The notes: generated by a model from the sequence alone, not told the origin. A stretch of DNA of 64,000 nucleotides from Fonsecaea monophora (GCF_001642475.1 NW_019173974.1:202839-266838), one strand, 5' to 3'. Shown: positions 52,741-64,000, numbered from the stretch's first letter. Program-made: numbers and translations.

Positions 52741-54890
52741 CCATACCGCCTGACCACCGCCATTTTCCCCACTGATGTCCTCACGCCCGTCTGGACGTAG
52801 GGGACGAATCGGCCGATCAACTCTACACATCGACGGTAGCTCTACTAGGCCTTCTCTACCGGGCTCTACCGTACCGACCGGGAGAATGCCCTTCGAATCA
52901 TGTATACTAAGGCCGAGGTTGAGCGAATGCTGGCCAGCATTCCCCAGAACCCCCAGTAAGGGATGGTCGCGGATCGAGCGAGGAGCGTAGGGGACAGTCA
53001 ACAGTAGGTACCGCGTGAAGGGGGGAGTCAATCGCGCGATCGGTCTCGAGAAGGACATTCCGCCGTAATATAGCTATCTTTCCTCGACTAGGCGCGGGTT
53101 AACCCAGAGCCTATAGAACTGCTCGCCGGTCACCATCGCGTTAAGGCATTGAAGGAATATCTAAGAGCCTAAAAGGTCAACATTCTAGAGGAGCGGTGGT
53201 AGCTCTATGATGTTTACGACCGTAGTACGTTCGTCCGTACGTACATACTTATCCATCCTCCCCCCTTTAATCTCCAATACCTCCCTACCTTCACCCTCGC
53301 CCTACCTAAACCTTAACCTAAACTCTATTACCTTAACGACCTAATTAGGGCCTTATTATATTTAACGTCCTAACGCTTAACCTATACTAGATTCACTCCC
53401 CCTCGAACTCTCGATCTAGCTCCGCGCGAACCGTAAGACACTTAATCTCCCGGATAGTCACGCGTAAGTCTAGATCGAACTTAATACGTTAGATACCTAA
53501 GATCCCTCCTGATATCGTACCCACCCCGACCACGATGACGCCTCTTACCTACCAGCGACGTCGAAGAAACGGCTAGGACCGGGGTAGAAGGCGAAAGCCC
53601 GAGAGATGGAGACCGTCCTCGCGTAAAAGCTCTACTTTAATAGCTAGGTGACGTTCCCGATTCGACGTCTCGGGACCCTCTAGCGGAACGAGCGGTAGAG
53701 GGCGATGATTAATGACTGGTACTAATACTCTCTTAGGTGTATAACCTTTAATATTTCGACGTAGGAGGCGATGTCGAGCTACCGCATTAATAAGGTATGT
53801 ACGGCACTACCCTTATTTACTATACCTCCTCCTCTACCCTTCCCCTCTCCTACCTATTCCCTACGCTAAGGGAGAGGTAGTTCTAGTTCGAGTAGTTTAA
53901 CTCGGTCCTCTATTGTCTTCGTACCCTCCGCGAACGGTACTAGATTAAGGTAACCCTAACCGACTGGAGCCGCCTCACCTAGCTCGGTACGACCTAGTCG
54001 GCTTAGGATGTCTAGGACCTCTTCTTCCCGGGGCTCGGCTAGGAACCTGATGGCGATACCGCCTACCTTCGCCCGCGGGGTTTCTTTACCGACCTCGACT
54101 ATGGCTACTATAACACCCTCTCCTAGATCCTACGGCGCGAGACGGATCTCCAGTTCCTCGACGTCTAGGCCCTTATCAAGCGGGCGAAGGCATACGGGAA
54201 GGTGATGAAGGCCATCATGACCTATATTAGGCAGTAGCTTAATAAAGAGGCCTTCCGGAGTACCGAGCGTAGTGGGGAGAAGCCCCCCCTCTAGAAAGAC
54301 CTCCTCCCTACCTACCAGCGCCGCGACCCGACGACCGACGTCGCGTCCTACTACATCTAACTTCAGAGTCGGATCCTCTACCTAGTCCAGGAGCGCCTTT
54401 CGGAGCTGACTTAAGCGACCCTCGCGCCACTCCTCGAACTCTATCCCGATAGCGCCCCCCTCGTGTACCGTACGCGGTTCGAGCATGGAGTTTGGCGAGA
54501 CCTCCTGGTCCTCGTGTACGACACGTATAGCCCCGTCTTCGAGCATCCCGCCCTCGAGCCCTTTAACTAGGACCCTCCGACTCGCGCCGCACCGCCCTTT
54601 ACGTCGACGCTCGCCTAGGACCTCTACCTTCGGCTCGACACCATTCCCGAGGTTCTCCAGAATCCCGCCCTCCAGACGACGACGGCGTAGTACGACCTCG
54701 CGACTTAACTCTACCCTATCATCCTCGTGTAGGCTATCAAACAGTATCTCGCCTTTTCCGAGACCCCGGGTAGTAGTGTCGGGGATCCCGTAGCGACTAC
54801 GACGGTACGCGAGCGCCTCCAGCAGTATCGCTAACTCGCCACGGCCTGGGACGAGGGGATCCTGACATTATTATACAAACATCGTAGGGT
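52741..54890 (+). pseudogene. RIP-degraded ParB-like-domain gene
   Basis: Protein is legible through many TAG codons. First part (frame of 52762): FFPTDVLTPVWT, TNRPINSTHRR, RENALRIMYTKAEVERMLASI, then PIELLAGHHRVKALKEYLRA at 53110, the ParB/sulfiredoxin-type GxHR motif. A second exon-like part near 53603-53790 reads AREMETVLA, VTFPIRRLGTL and ITFNIST. A third from about 53875 contains LRTLRERY, LFFPGLG, FFTDLDYGYYNTLS and LIKRAKAYGKVMKAIMTYIR. Gaps fit introns. The order matches a fungal ParB-like family I know from ascomycete genomes, with unknown function. Stops fall where Trp or Gln is expected, as RIP predicts. Confidence 0.7.
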
Positions 54891-55262
54891 CTAAGGTTTG
54901 AATGGCCTAATTAGAGTAGCCAGGGCTTAGTAGGGCGAAGGGGTTAAAGGTTTGCTTTTCAAAGGTCGAAGGTTTATAGTTTTCGTTGAAATTTCCGGCG
55001 GATAATTTATAGGGAGGGTAAATCGAGTGCGAGGAGTATACCGAGAGTAATTAGATCGCGCTAGGAGCCGTAGTTATCGTATTATAGTTATCTTAGGGTA
55101 GCGTTAACGATGTCTGGACGGTAGACGAAAAAGGGTTAGAGTTACGGTAGCTGACATAATCGTCTATCGTTATACGAACTACACGCGTAGAAACACGAAA
55201 CTCTATACATCTGAAGGTACATCGGTAGTTAATTAGGTTATACATCACCCTTTATAGTTATC
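54891..55262. other. AT-rich spacer between two subtelomeric pseudogenes
   Basis: About 370 bp of RIP-altered sequence; it may contain the first codons or promoter of the helicase gene, but I cannot read protein with confidence. Confidence 0.4.
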
Positions 55263-58200
55263 TTCGAGGCTAGAAAGATGGAGCATTTCGAGAGTGTCTT
55301 TGAGCACTAGGTATAATACCGTATGATTTACTGTTGGTAGTGTCGATTCTGTCCCGTCCCGAATTAAGTATTAGGACATCTTAAATAGTATTATAGTCAC
55401 CTCTCGCCGGCCGTTCGCTAGTAAATTATCTAAGTAGTGGAGAGTTTATCTAATCTAGTACTCGAACTCTATAATGTACGATATCCTACGCCTACCACCT
55501 ATCACCTTCCGTAGCTCGAAGTCTTTAATGATGGATTATAATGTCTCGGGGTTAAGGAGAATGGGCGGCGTTATAGACGGGTTTTTCGGACTACTTAGTC
55601 TATATAAAAGCATTATACCGATGAATACGGTTAGCGAAACGAGTAGAGGCGAGGGGGTGACGTTCGCACTAAGTAAATGCACCTATCGAATCGACTATAG
55701 GTGGAGGGATAACGGTACTAAACCTTCTTCCATTTTAAACCGTAGTCTCGACTCTTTATCGTCGACTAATCTCGACCCCCGAGTGGCGACTACGGCGTTC
55801 TATAGGTAGACGAACTACTACAGCGTAGGAAAGCGATGCTCGTAGAACATCGGCGTACTCTAGAAGAATACTAACGGTAGAAGACCATCGGGACTAGCGA
55901 GTATCGCTATACCGCGAACGCGTAGTTAGAGCGGATCGGATGGGAATATCATCTCCGGCACTATACGAGGGCTTAGCTTCCCGAGTTAATTTAACTCCCC
56001 CAGCGAGAACCGTCCGCCCCTCTTAAGGGTTACGAGGACGAGGCCGAGGAGGGAGAGAGTCGAGCCCGTAAACTCGGACTCTAGCGAGTATGTCGAATAA
56101 CGGCGAAGATGATCTCTCGCGTCTAACGGGTTTACTATCTATCGATAATGGGTTTATCGGCGCTCTAGTTATTAAACTGTCGAGAAATCGGCTAACCGTC
56201 TAACGAGAAACCGTTTTATGGCCGATAGCATTAGAAGACCATCCGTCTCTATACCTAGCATTAGATCTAGATTTTATATTACATCTAGTATATACATAAC
56301 CGCGACGATCCCGTCCCCGGCTATCGTCTTAACTACCGGTAGAGATAGCGCCTCGCCGCATTCTAATAGGCCGTAGATCTCTTTTACGAACGCCAGCATC
56401 GAAGCACTTAGCGACAGATGGAAGAGACGTATTTAGCGTTTTAGATATTACTGCTGGATTACGATCTCGGTAGCCATTAATATTAAAATGCTTTAGTAAG
56501 CGGGGCGGCGGTCTTAGGCTGGGACGCCGTGAGATAGGTCTGGAAACGGCCGTAGTCGTACACCCAGATTCTCTCGGGATTGATCACCGTCGCTCGCATG
56601 ATCGTGGGACTCCATGCGTACGAACACCGCTAAGCCGAGATCCGACGTCTTCGCGACGAAGGCCGGGACGAGGCTACTATCGAGTAACGTACCCCGTCGA
56701 TTTTTAGTCTCGTTTAGTCGATGGTGTAACGCTTTATAACTTTAACCCAGTTCGACGGTATACCTAGCCCGATGGATTTCTTCTACTATACTCGGACGAT
56801 CGGCCGCCGGATTTATATAAATACGGCGAGTGAAGGTCGGGTTAGTTAGTACTACGATGAGGTCTAATATAATGCTACGCGATTTACCATGTTGAAATTG
56901 AGAGGTATAGTATACGGACTGGTCGAGAAGGCTCGGACTCGGCTATATTAAGATTTACTACTCTTAAACTTAGACCAGCGTGGATACGTCTAGAAGGGCA
57001 GCACCCTCATTCCCGCATTAGATTTAAGTACTCTTCGTGACGACCTTACTAACATTACCGACGGCTAGAGCTTTTTATTGGGTAACCGGAGTGTACTCTC
57101 GGTCGACGGTAGGGACTGGTTATACGATTGTATCTTTACCGAGAGCTATCTTCGGTAATAATTTATTCTGGCCGATCTCGCGGTAGACTATAGCCTATTC
57201 GGCATTCATTAGCGTCCGGCTCGGATTAAAAAGTACTTCGATGCCGTCTATTAGTTTAAGAAAGATTTACTAGTACTGATCTATATGACGGGTAGTGACC
57301 CCGGTCGCGGAACCGAAATCTTAACCGTTCGATACCGTAACGATAGTACGGGTGAAGGGCGAGGGATTTTCATCGATAGTGGGTTAGTAGACATCGTCGT
57401 CGGTTATCATAAGGGCTATAGCTTTAGCGCGAAGTCGAAAATCATCTATCGATTCTTACCGCGTAAAGTAAGCGAGCTGGTGGTCTACTATCTTTAGTTA
57501 GTACAGCCGTTTATAGAAATCTTGTAGATGTACCGTAACGGTCAGAAAGACTTCGGGGCTTGACTATAGGAACTAAGAGGGCGAGATGAAGTATAAACCG
57601 ACGAGGATGATGACTATTTAGAGGACGACGGCCCGGAATATAAGTCTAACCCGGTAATCGACGGGGTCGAAGATGACGAGCTCGAGTACGATGTAGATCC
57701 GACTACCGACGAAGAACGACCCCCCCTACCGGTATTAACTAACGTCGATAGCTTCTAGGATATAAATCGGGTTCGATATACGCTAGAGCGGGCGACCGAG
57801 TAAGGGATAGAAGCTAAAGTAGGTATTATAGCGTAGCGTTATCTTATTAAGGCGATTATGCGAGCTATCACTACGGATCCCTAGGTATTATAGATGTTCG
57901 AGGACGACCGCGGGCGGGATGAGACGGGCGACGACGAGGTTCGTAATCGGTAATTCGGGTATAGTCTATAGGTGGCGGAGATAGTCTACGGCCGGAGTCT
58001 ATAAGAATATCCCGGTTAGATAGCTTATTAACGTAAAGTATTTCGACGCGTTAGTACCGAGTAGTATCGATTTCTAGGCTTTATAGTAGTACTAGAGACG
58101 ATAGGGCCCGGACGGACCGCCTAACGGGCCTCGGTCGATGTCGGTGTCGGGGCGTAGCGCGCCTAGAACTAGTGATGGTATACATTAGCGCGTACCGACT

Positions 58201-60240
58201 TAACGGTCGCATTATAGGATATATTTAACGACCCGACGGCTACGTTTCGTAGGCGATAACGTAATGTATTAGATGCGATCGTGACTCGGCGTAGTTAGAT
58301 TTTAGTAGTGATAGCTACGGGCGCGGGTAAGAGCTTATTATTTATGTTACCGGCTATGTTAAGTCCGTAAGGCATGACGGTGGTAGTAGTGCCGCTATTA
58401 TCACTCGGCGATAACTTACAAGATCGGTATACGAAACTAGGGATTCGATGTAAGAAGTGGTACGTAGATAAACAGCCGGACGGAGCTTAACTTATCCTAG
58501 TGACCCTAGAAGGGACGGCGAGCGACGTATTTCATACTTTTATACATCGACAGCGGATGATGAGCGTACTCGATCGAATTATATTCGACGAATATTACGT
58601 AGTTAAGGACTCGATAGGCGGATTCCGGTTAAAGGTTTTAGACTTAGATCGGCTTAGCTAATATCAGATATAGCTAGTGTATTTGACGGCGATACTAAAA
58701 CCGACTGACGAGGAGGTATAGTTTCACGCTATAAGTTTACCGGTGGAGAAAGTATTTACGGTACGCGATATGACCACTCGCCGTAATGTCCGATATCACG
58801 TTCGGTCGTACCGTAAAGGTGAAGACGAGGACGCGTAGATTCGGGAGTTAGTCTAGTAAAAGTATCGAGAATACCCGTTACCCGGTTAGATTATCGTTTA
58901 TTATAGCGCGGTCGAACGGACGAAAAGAATAGCCGCCGTATTAGGTTATCTAGTATATTTCAGCGGCGTCGGCGGTACCGAGAAGAAACGGCGCATTTTA
59001 CAATAGTTAATCACCGGCCGAGAGTAAGTATTTATAGTTACTAACGCATTAGGGATGGGCATCGACTAGCGCGGCATTCGAGTAGTGATTCATGTAGGTA
59101 TACCGCACCGAATTAAGGATTTTATCTAGGAAAGCGGACGGGCTGGACGGGACGGGCTAATGTATGAATCGATTATGATACGGACGGCCTAGTCGCGCGA
59201 GGGTCACATCACCTAATACGAGGATGTAGATATATAGGCGTTCATCGCGGGGCGAGAATATCGACGCGTTATTTTAGATCGAGTAATGGATGGACGGAAT
59301 GACCGTATAAGATACGAGAAGGGGGAAGAGATGTGTGATGTATACGCGCTAGGCCCGAGGCTACTATTAGGGCGACGACTACCGTTTCTAGTTTATTCAT
59401 CACCGCCGTACCCGAAACGAGGATACTAGGTTATAGTAGGGGAGGAGACCGAGAGTAGACGGTAGAGAGGACCTAAAATCATGCGCCGTAAAGACGACGT
59501 CCTACGTAGTAAGACGGTTAAAGTAGGTAAGCGCGTGGGGCCTACCGCGACGGTTAAAACGAGGCCGACGAGATCATCCCCCCTACTACCACTACCGCAC
59601 CTAACCATTAAGTAGCATCGGTTAGAAGACGAGGAGTATTTCGAAACATTTATCCGCCGTATTAATTATAAGCGACGAGAATAGGCCGTCTAAGATTAGA
59701 TCTAGTCGTAACGACGAGCCTAAGCCGTAGAAGACGTAGGCGATTTACCCGCTCAGTTAAGTTAGTAATACGATGTTTATCCGTTATATATAGTTCGTAG
59801 TCGAGAAGGGGTTCGACATCAACTGGATATATATTTAGATACCGTAGACGCGCGAAAGATTTAACGACGAAGTGACGAGTTACGGTAACGCATCCGATAT
59901 GATCGATTTATAGTATGTTACGATTATAGGATCGTATAAGAGATTTATAAGCGATGGAAGAGTTCCGGTAACGCCGGTAGATGAGTAAAATAGAAGGATC
60001 ATCGGTACTAATATCGTTTACATTTTCACATGACGGTCGTAGTAGCGTTATTAGAGTTTAGGTCGACCGAGACGGTCGATATATTCCGAACGTGGGTTTA
60101 TCAGGCGTACGGAGAGCGGGTCGTACCGTTAAGTAGGAACGGAGACATCGCATTAAAGGTATAGAGTCGAAAGATTAAATGGGGTGGGATCGAGATAAGT
60201 CCGTTACTACGGCTGTTTTTATAGTGTAGCGCATTTATCT
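55263..60240 (+). pseudogene. telomere-linked RecQ helicase with DUF3505-like N-terminus, RIP-killed
   Basis: One reading frame (codon positions divisible by 3) carries protein for about 5 kb with no visible indel but many stops, nearly all TAG or TAA. N-terminal DUF3505-like zinc-finger region: YRMIYCW, CRFCPVPN, YPTPTTYHLP, KENGRRYRRVFRTT, RGGDVRTK. A central block at 57285-57497 reads GRGTEILTVRYRN, then FIDSGLVDIVVGYHKGY, then FLPRKVSELVVYYL. The RecQ core has Walker A ATGAGKS at 58314-58334, motif II damaged to FDEYYVV at 58584, TNALGMGIDW-like TNALGMGID, and motif VI ESGRAGRDG at 59130-59156. A Cys-Asp-Val-Tyr relic sits at 59334. Fungal telomere-linked helicases have this make-up and location, and the gene reads toward the telomere. 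Confidence 0.85.
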
Positions 60241-60720
60241 AGGGTATACGAGAGAGTAAGGAGCGATAGGAAACGGTACGAGTCGCCGTAGTCGCCACAA
60301 GTAGTAGATAGTTACGGTTATAACTACGGTAAGGGTTAGAGTACTTATTATTCGAGAGTTATTGTAGGAGGATCACCGGGAGAAGAGCGCTTTAGTATTA
60401 TTAAGTGGGAGAATAAATATTTATTAAGGCGGGGGAGTTAAGTAGGGTATATCGGGGGGAATATATTAGAGTAACTATAATTATCGTATAAAACTAGATT
60501 AACTAGGAATAGTAAGTTAGGGTTAATAGCGGTATAATAGTAATAGTATCATATATTAGTAGTCGTAGTAGTATTATAGTGACTGGTAATAATAGTTATC
60601 ATTATTAATAGGTGTTAGGTAGAGAAAGGGCGAGCGGATAGCGACTAAAGCCAGTCCGAGCGTAAACCGTAGGGCGCCCGTAGAGAACGCGTAGAGGCGT
60701 AGTCCCGCTAAGGGACATAG
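60241..60720. other. transition from helicase remnant to polypurine DNA
   Basis: About 480 bp in which coding character fades and TA-rich, then AG-rich sequence begins. No gene seen. Confidence 0.4.
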
Positions 60721-63700
60721 AGAGTTAAAAGAATGTCAAAGATTCGTAGAGTAAAGTAGTTAAAGTAGAAAAAATTAGTAAGGGTTTAGTAATAAAAGAG
60801 ATAAGGTAAAAAGGAGAGAGTTAAAAGGAAAAGTAAGAGAGGGGGAAATTACGTTAGATAATAAAGGATTTAAAAGAGGAGAGAAAGTAGGAGGAGAGGA
60901 AGAAGGAGGAGAGGGAGGGTTATTTTAGGGAGGAGAGAGTTAAAGAGAGAAGGTATGGAAGTTAGAAATAGAAAAAAAGTAAAAAGGGAGAGAGTAGAAA
61001 GAAAAGAGTTATAAAGGGAGTAGAGTAAAGTAAAAAAGAGAGAAGAGAGAAGGAGTAAGGGTTAGTTAAGAGGATAGAGTAAGAAAGAGTTAATAAAAAG
61101 AAATAAGAAGAATAAGAGTAAAAAAGGGGAAAGAGGTTAGAGAGAAGGAAGGGAAGGAAAGAAAGAAGTAAGAAGGGAAGGAAGGGAGGGAAAGAGTAAA
61201 AGTTAAAGAAATGGAAGTAGAGTGTTAGGAAGGAGAGGGAGGGTTAAGGTTACAGTAAAGTAAGAGAGTTAAGGTAGAAAAAAGATAGTAGAGTTAAGGA
61301 GAGAGAGAACGGGGAGAGATTAAGGAGAGATAGAGTAGGGTAAGAGAGAGAAAGGGAGTTAGGGTTAAGAGGGAGAGAGTAGGGGTGGGGGTTAAGGAGA
61401 GAGTAGGGAAGTAGAGAAGTAGGGTAAGAAGGAAGTGAAATATTAAAACGGAGGTAGAGAGAGGGTTAGGGTTAAAAGTAAGGGTTAAAGAGAGAGGTAG
61501 GGTAGTAAGGGTTAGTAGAGGTGAAGAAGACGAAAGAGAGAGATAAAAGGTAAGGGTGAGAGGAGAAAGAGAGAGGGTTAGGGGTAGAAAAGGGGTAGTA
61601 AGGGTAAAAGAGCGCGGGAGAGTTAGAGAGAGAAGGGAAAAGGTAGAGTAAAGAGTTAGAAGAGGAGAGAGAAGGGAAAAGGTAGAGTAAAGAGTTAGAA
61701 GAGGAGAGAGAAGAGAAGAAAAGAAGTAAGAGAGGATTAGTAAAGTAAGGAGTAGAAGAGTAAAAAAAAAAGAGAGTTAGAGTTAGGGGAAGAAGAAAAA
61801 GAGGTAAAGAAGGGAAGGAGTAGGGGGTTAAAAGTGAAGTAAAGGAAGAGTAGAAAAGGAGGGGGTAAAGAGGAGAGGGAGAGAGTAAAGTAAGGGTTAA
61901 AGGGAGAGAGTAAGGTAAGGAGTAAGGAGTTAGAAGAGGTTAAGTTTAGAGATAAGAGAGTGAAGTTAGGAGGACGGTTAGTTTAGTAGGAGAGTTAAGG
62001 GAGAAAAAGAGTAGTAGAGTAGGGTTATTAAAGAGAGAAGGGTAGTAGAAGGGGAGGTAGTAGAGTGAGGGTTAAAGTAAGAAAGTAAAAAGAGGAGGGG
62101 AGAGAGAGTTAGAGTTAAAGAGAGAGAAGGTAGGGTAAGGAGAAAAGAGTTAGAGTTTTAAGCGTTAAGAGAGAGAGGGAGGGAGAGAGTGAAGAAGTAG
62201 TAAAAGAGTAAAAAGAGGGAGTAAAAGTTAAGAGTAAAAAGAGCGAGTAAAGGTTAAGAGTAAAAAGAGAGAGTAAAAGTTAAGAGTAAAGAGTATAGGA
62301 GTAAGAAGAAGAGAGTTAGAGTTAGGAGAAGAGTAGTAAAGAGTTAAGGGGAAGGGAAAGGGAGAGAGAGAGAGAGAGAGAGAGGGAAGGAAGAGTTAAA
62401 GGAAAAGAAGGTAAAGTAAGAGATAAGGTTAAAAGGAAGAGAGTTAGAGTAGAAAAGGGGTAGAAGAGGAAAGAGAGTGAGAAAAGGGGGGAAAGGTTAA
62501 AGTGGGGAAGGAGGTAGAGAGGTTAAAGAGGTAAGTTAGGAGAAGGGGAGTTAAAGGAAGAGTTAAAGGTAAAGAAAGTAAAGTTTAGAGTAAAAGGAAG
62601 AGAGGGGGAGTTAGAAGTAGAAGAAGAAGAGGAAGAGGGTTAGAAAGAGAGAGTTAAGATAAGAAAGGGAGGAAGTAGGGTTAGGGTTAAAAGAGGAGAT
62701 AGTAAGGGGGAGTTAAAAAAAGAGTTAGGAGGGGAGGAGAGAGGGGGAGAGAGAGTAAGGTAAAAAAGGTTAGGAGAAAGAGAAGAAGTAAGGGAAGAGA
62801 GAGTAAGGTAAAAAAGGTTAGGAGAAAGAGAAGAGGTGAGGGAAGAGAGAGTTAGGGTTAAAAGAGTAGGAGTTAAAGAGAAAGTAAGAGAGTAAAGGTT
62901 AGAGAGAGAGGTAGTAAAGTAAGGAGGGTGAGGTTAAGAGAGAGAGAGAGAGAGTAAAGAAGAAGTAAAAAGTGAAAAGGGTTAGAGTTAGTAAAGAGTA
63001 AAGAGTAAAGAGTAAAGAGTAAAGAAAGAGTAAAGAGTAAAGAGTAAAGAGTAAAGAAAGAGTAAAGAGTAAAGAGTAAAGAAAGAGTAAAGAGTAAAGA
63101 GTAAAGAAAGAGTAAAGAAAGAGTAAAGAGTAAGGAAAGGGGAGGAAGGAGTAAGAGAGGGTTAGGGAGAGAGAGAGTAGAAGAGTTTAGAGTAGGGGTT
63201 AAGTAGAAGAGGGAGGAGTAAAGTTAAAAAAGTGAAGGAGAGAAGGAAGAGTTAAAGAGTAAGAGAAGTAAGGAAGTAAAAAGAGTAGTAAGTGGAGAGG
63301 TAGAGAGTTTAAAGGGTTAGGGTTAAGAGTAGTGAGTAAAGAGGTAGAGAGTTTAAAGAGTTAGGGTTAAAGAGAGGGTGAAGGGGGGAGATAGAGAAGT
63401 TAAAAGAGTGAGGAGAAGGAGTAGAGTAGAGTAGAGTAGGGTAGGGTTAGGAGAGAGAGAGGTTAGAAAAAAGAAGGAAGAGTTAAAGAGAAAGAGAGTA
63501 AAGTAAGAGTTAAGGTTAAAAGTGAGGGAGTTAGAGTGGAAAAAAAGTAGAAGAGGAAAGAGAGGGAGGTTAGGAGGGGAAGGTAAAAGTGTAAAGGGAG
63601 GTTAAGAGGAGAAGGTGAAAGTGTAGAGGGAGGTAGAGAGGTTAAAGAGGTAGGTTAAGAGAGGGAGAGTTAAAGTAAGAGTTAAAGAGAAAGGAAGTAG

Positions 63701-63830
63701 AGTAAGAGGGAGAGTAAAGGTAAGGTTTAGAGTAAGAGAAAGAGAGTAGAGTTAGAAGAAGAAGAGAAGGAGAGAGTTAAGGGTGGAAAAGAGAGTAGTA
63801 GAGTTAGGGTTAAGAAAGAGGGGAGTAGAG
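60721..63830. repeat. subtelomeric polypurine tract with degenerate TTAGGG-like motifs
   Basis: About 3.1 kb made almost only of A and G on the + strand, with T nearly always as GTA or GTTA and very few C. Scattered GGGTTAGGG, GGGTTAAAG and GAGTTAGAG motifs look telomere-derived. Local tandem structure: a 39-bp unit twice at 61632-61709, a unit of about 50 bp twice at 62740-62840, (AG)n at 62360-62385, and many GTAAAGA copies at 62990-63130. No C occurs between 62245 and 63920. Confidence 0.85.
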
Positions 63831-63866
63831 TTAGGGTTAGGGTTAGGGTTAGGGTTAGGGTTAGGG
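63831..63866 (+). repeat. telomeric repeats (TTAGGG)6
   Basis: Six perfect TTAGGG copies with the G-rich strand pointing to the window end, as expected at a right chromosome end. The last 134 bp degrade into GGGTGAGGG-like and GAGACAGGGG sequence, either variant telomere repeats or low-accuracy contig end. Confidence 0.9.
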
Positions 63867-64000
63867 GTAGGGTTAGGGAGAGGGTTAGGGTGAGGGGTAG
63901 GATAAGGGTGAGGGTGAGGGCGGGGTAGGGGGGAGAGACAGGGGTGGGGACGGAGAGAGACGAAAAGGAAGAGACACGAGAGGGTGTGAGGGAGGAGAAA

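Noticed and set aside
52666..53058. 130-codon minus-strand open frame
   Set aside because: Antisense to the readable ParB-like remnant; RIP removes plus-strand Trp/Gln codons and leaves antisense frames open by chance.
55474..55809. 111-codon plus-strand open frame
   Set aside because: It is out of frame with the DUF3505-like protein readable through the same bases.

Overview
The window is nuclear DNA of a filamentous ascomycete (Pezizomycotina, perhaps Eurotiomycetes). Introns are short (about 49-95 nt) with GTRNGY donors and CTNAC-like branch points, the housekeeping genes are fungal in type, transposon-derived sequence shows CpA-directed C-to-T decay (RIP), and the right end carries TTAGGG telomere repeats. 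The window therefore runs from conserved chromosome-arm sequence on the left to a chromosome end on the right.

0-20.5 kb, conserved core: the N-terminus of a possible MED15-like Mediator subunit, DNA polymerase epsilon catalytic subunit (POL2), COX20, a disordered hypothetical protein, NOP56, CCT6, a Ca2+/calmodulin-dependent kinase, a RAD55-type recombination mediator, a short-chain dehydrogenase and a small hydrophilic protein. Exon structures were worked out from splice signals and frame, and every spliced total is a multiple of three.

20.5-37.5 kb, transition zone: a decayed gene of a conserved fungal family (21.2-23.6 kb), a nine-exon MFS sugar/polyol transporter, a zinc alcohol dehydrogenase, then a belt of broken genes (FAD amine oxidase, PAF-acetylhydrolase-like, amidohydrolase) around one intact alpha/beta hydrolase and one complete but RIP-killed Tc1/mariner element with 42-bp inverted repeats and TA target duplication.

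37.9-50.3 kb, candidate metabolic gene cluster: anion:cation symporter, zinc-free MDR oxidoreductase, isocitrate-lyase/PEP-mutase-family lyase, cupin, 2-oxoglutarate/Fe(II) dioxygenase, MmgE/PrpD-family dehydratase or decarboxylase, and a Zn2Cys6 regulator. Five copies of the palindrome CCGA-N4-TCGG lie in the non-coding spacers upstream of its six enzyme/transporter genes. This is the most promising undescribed system here: a probable regulon with its own operator.

51.8-64 kb, subtelomere: an 81-bp minisatellite with two inverted repeats per unit, then RIP-degraded remains of a ParB-like-domain gene and a telomere-linked RecQ helicase (DUF3505-like N-terminus plus RecQ), both reading toward the telomere. 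After these come about 3 kb of polypurine DNA, including about 1.7 kb with no C at all on the + strand, and six perfect TTAGGG copies followed by degenerate sequence to the window end.
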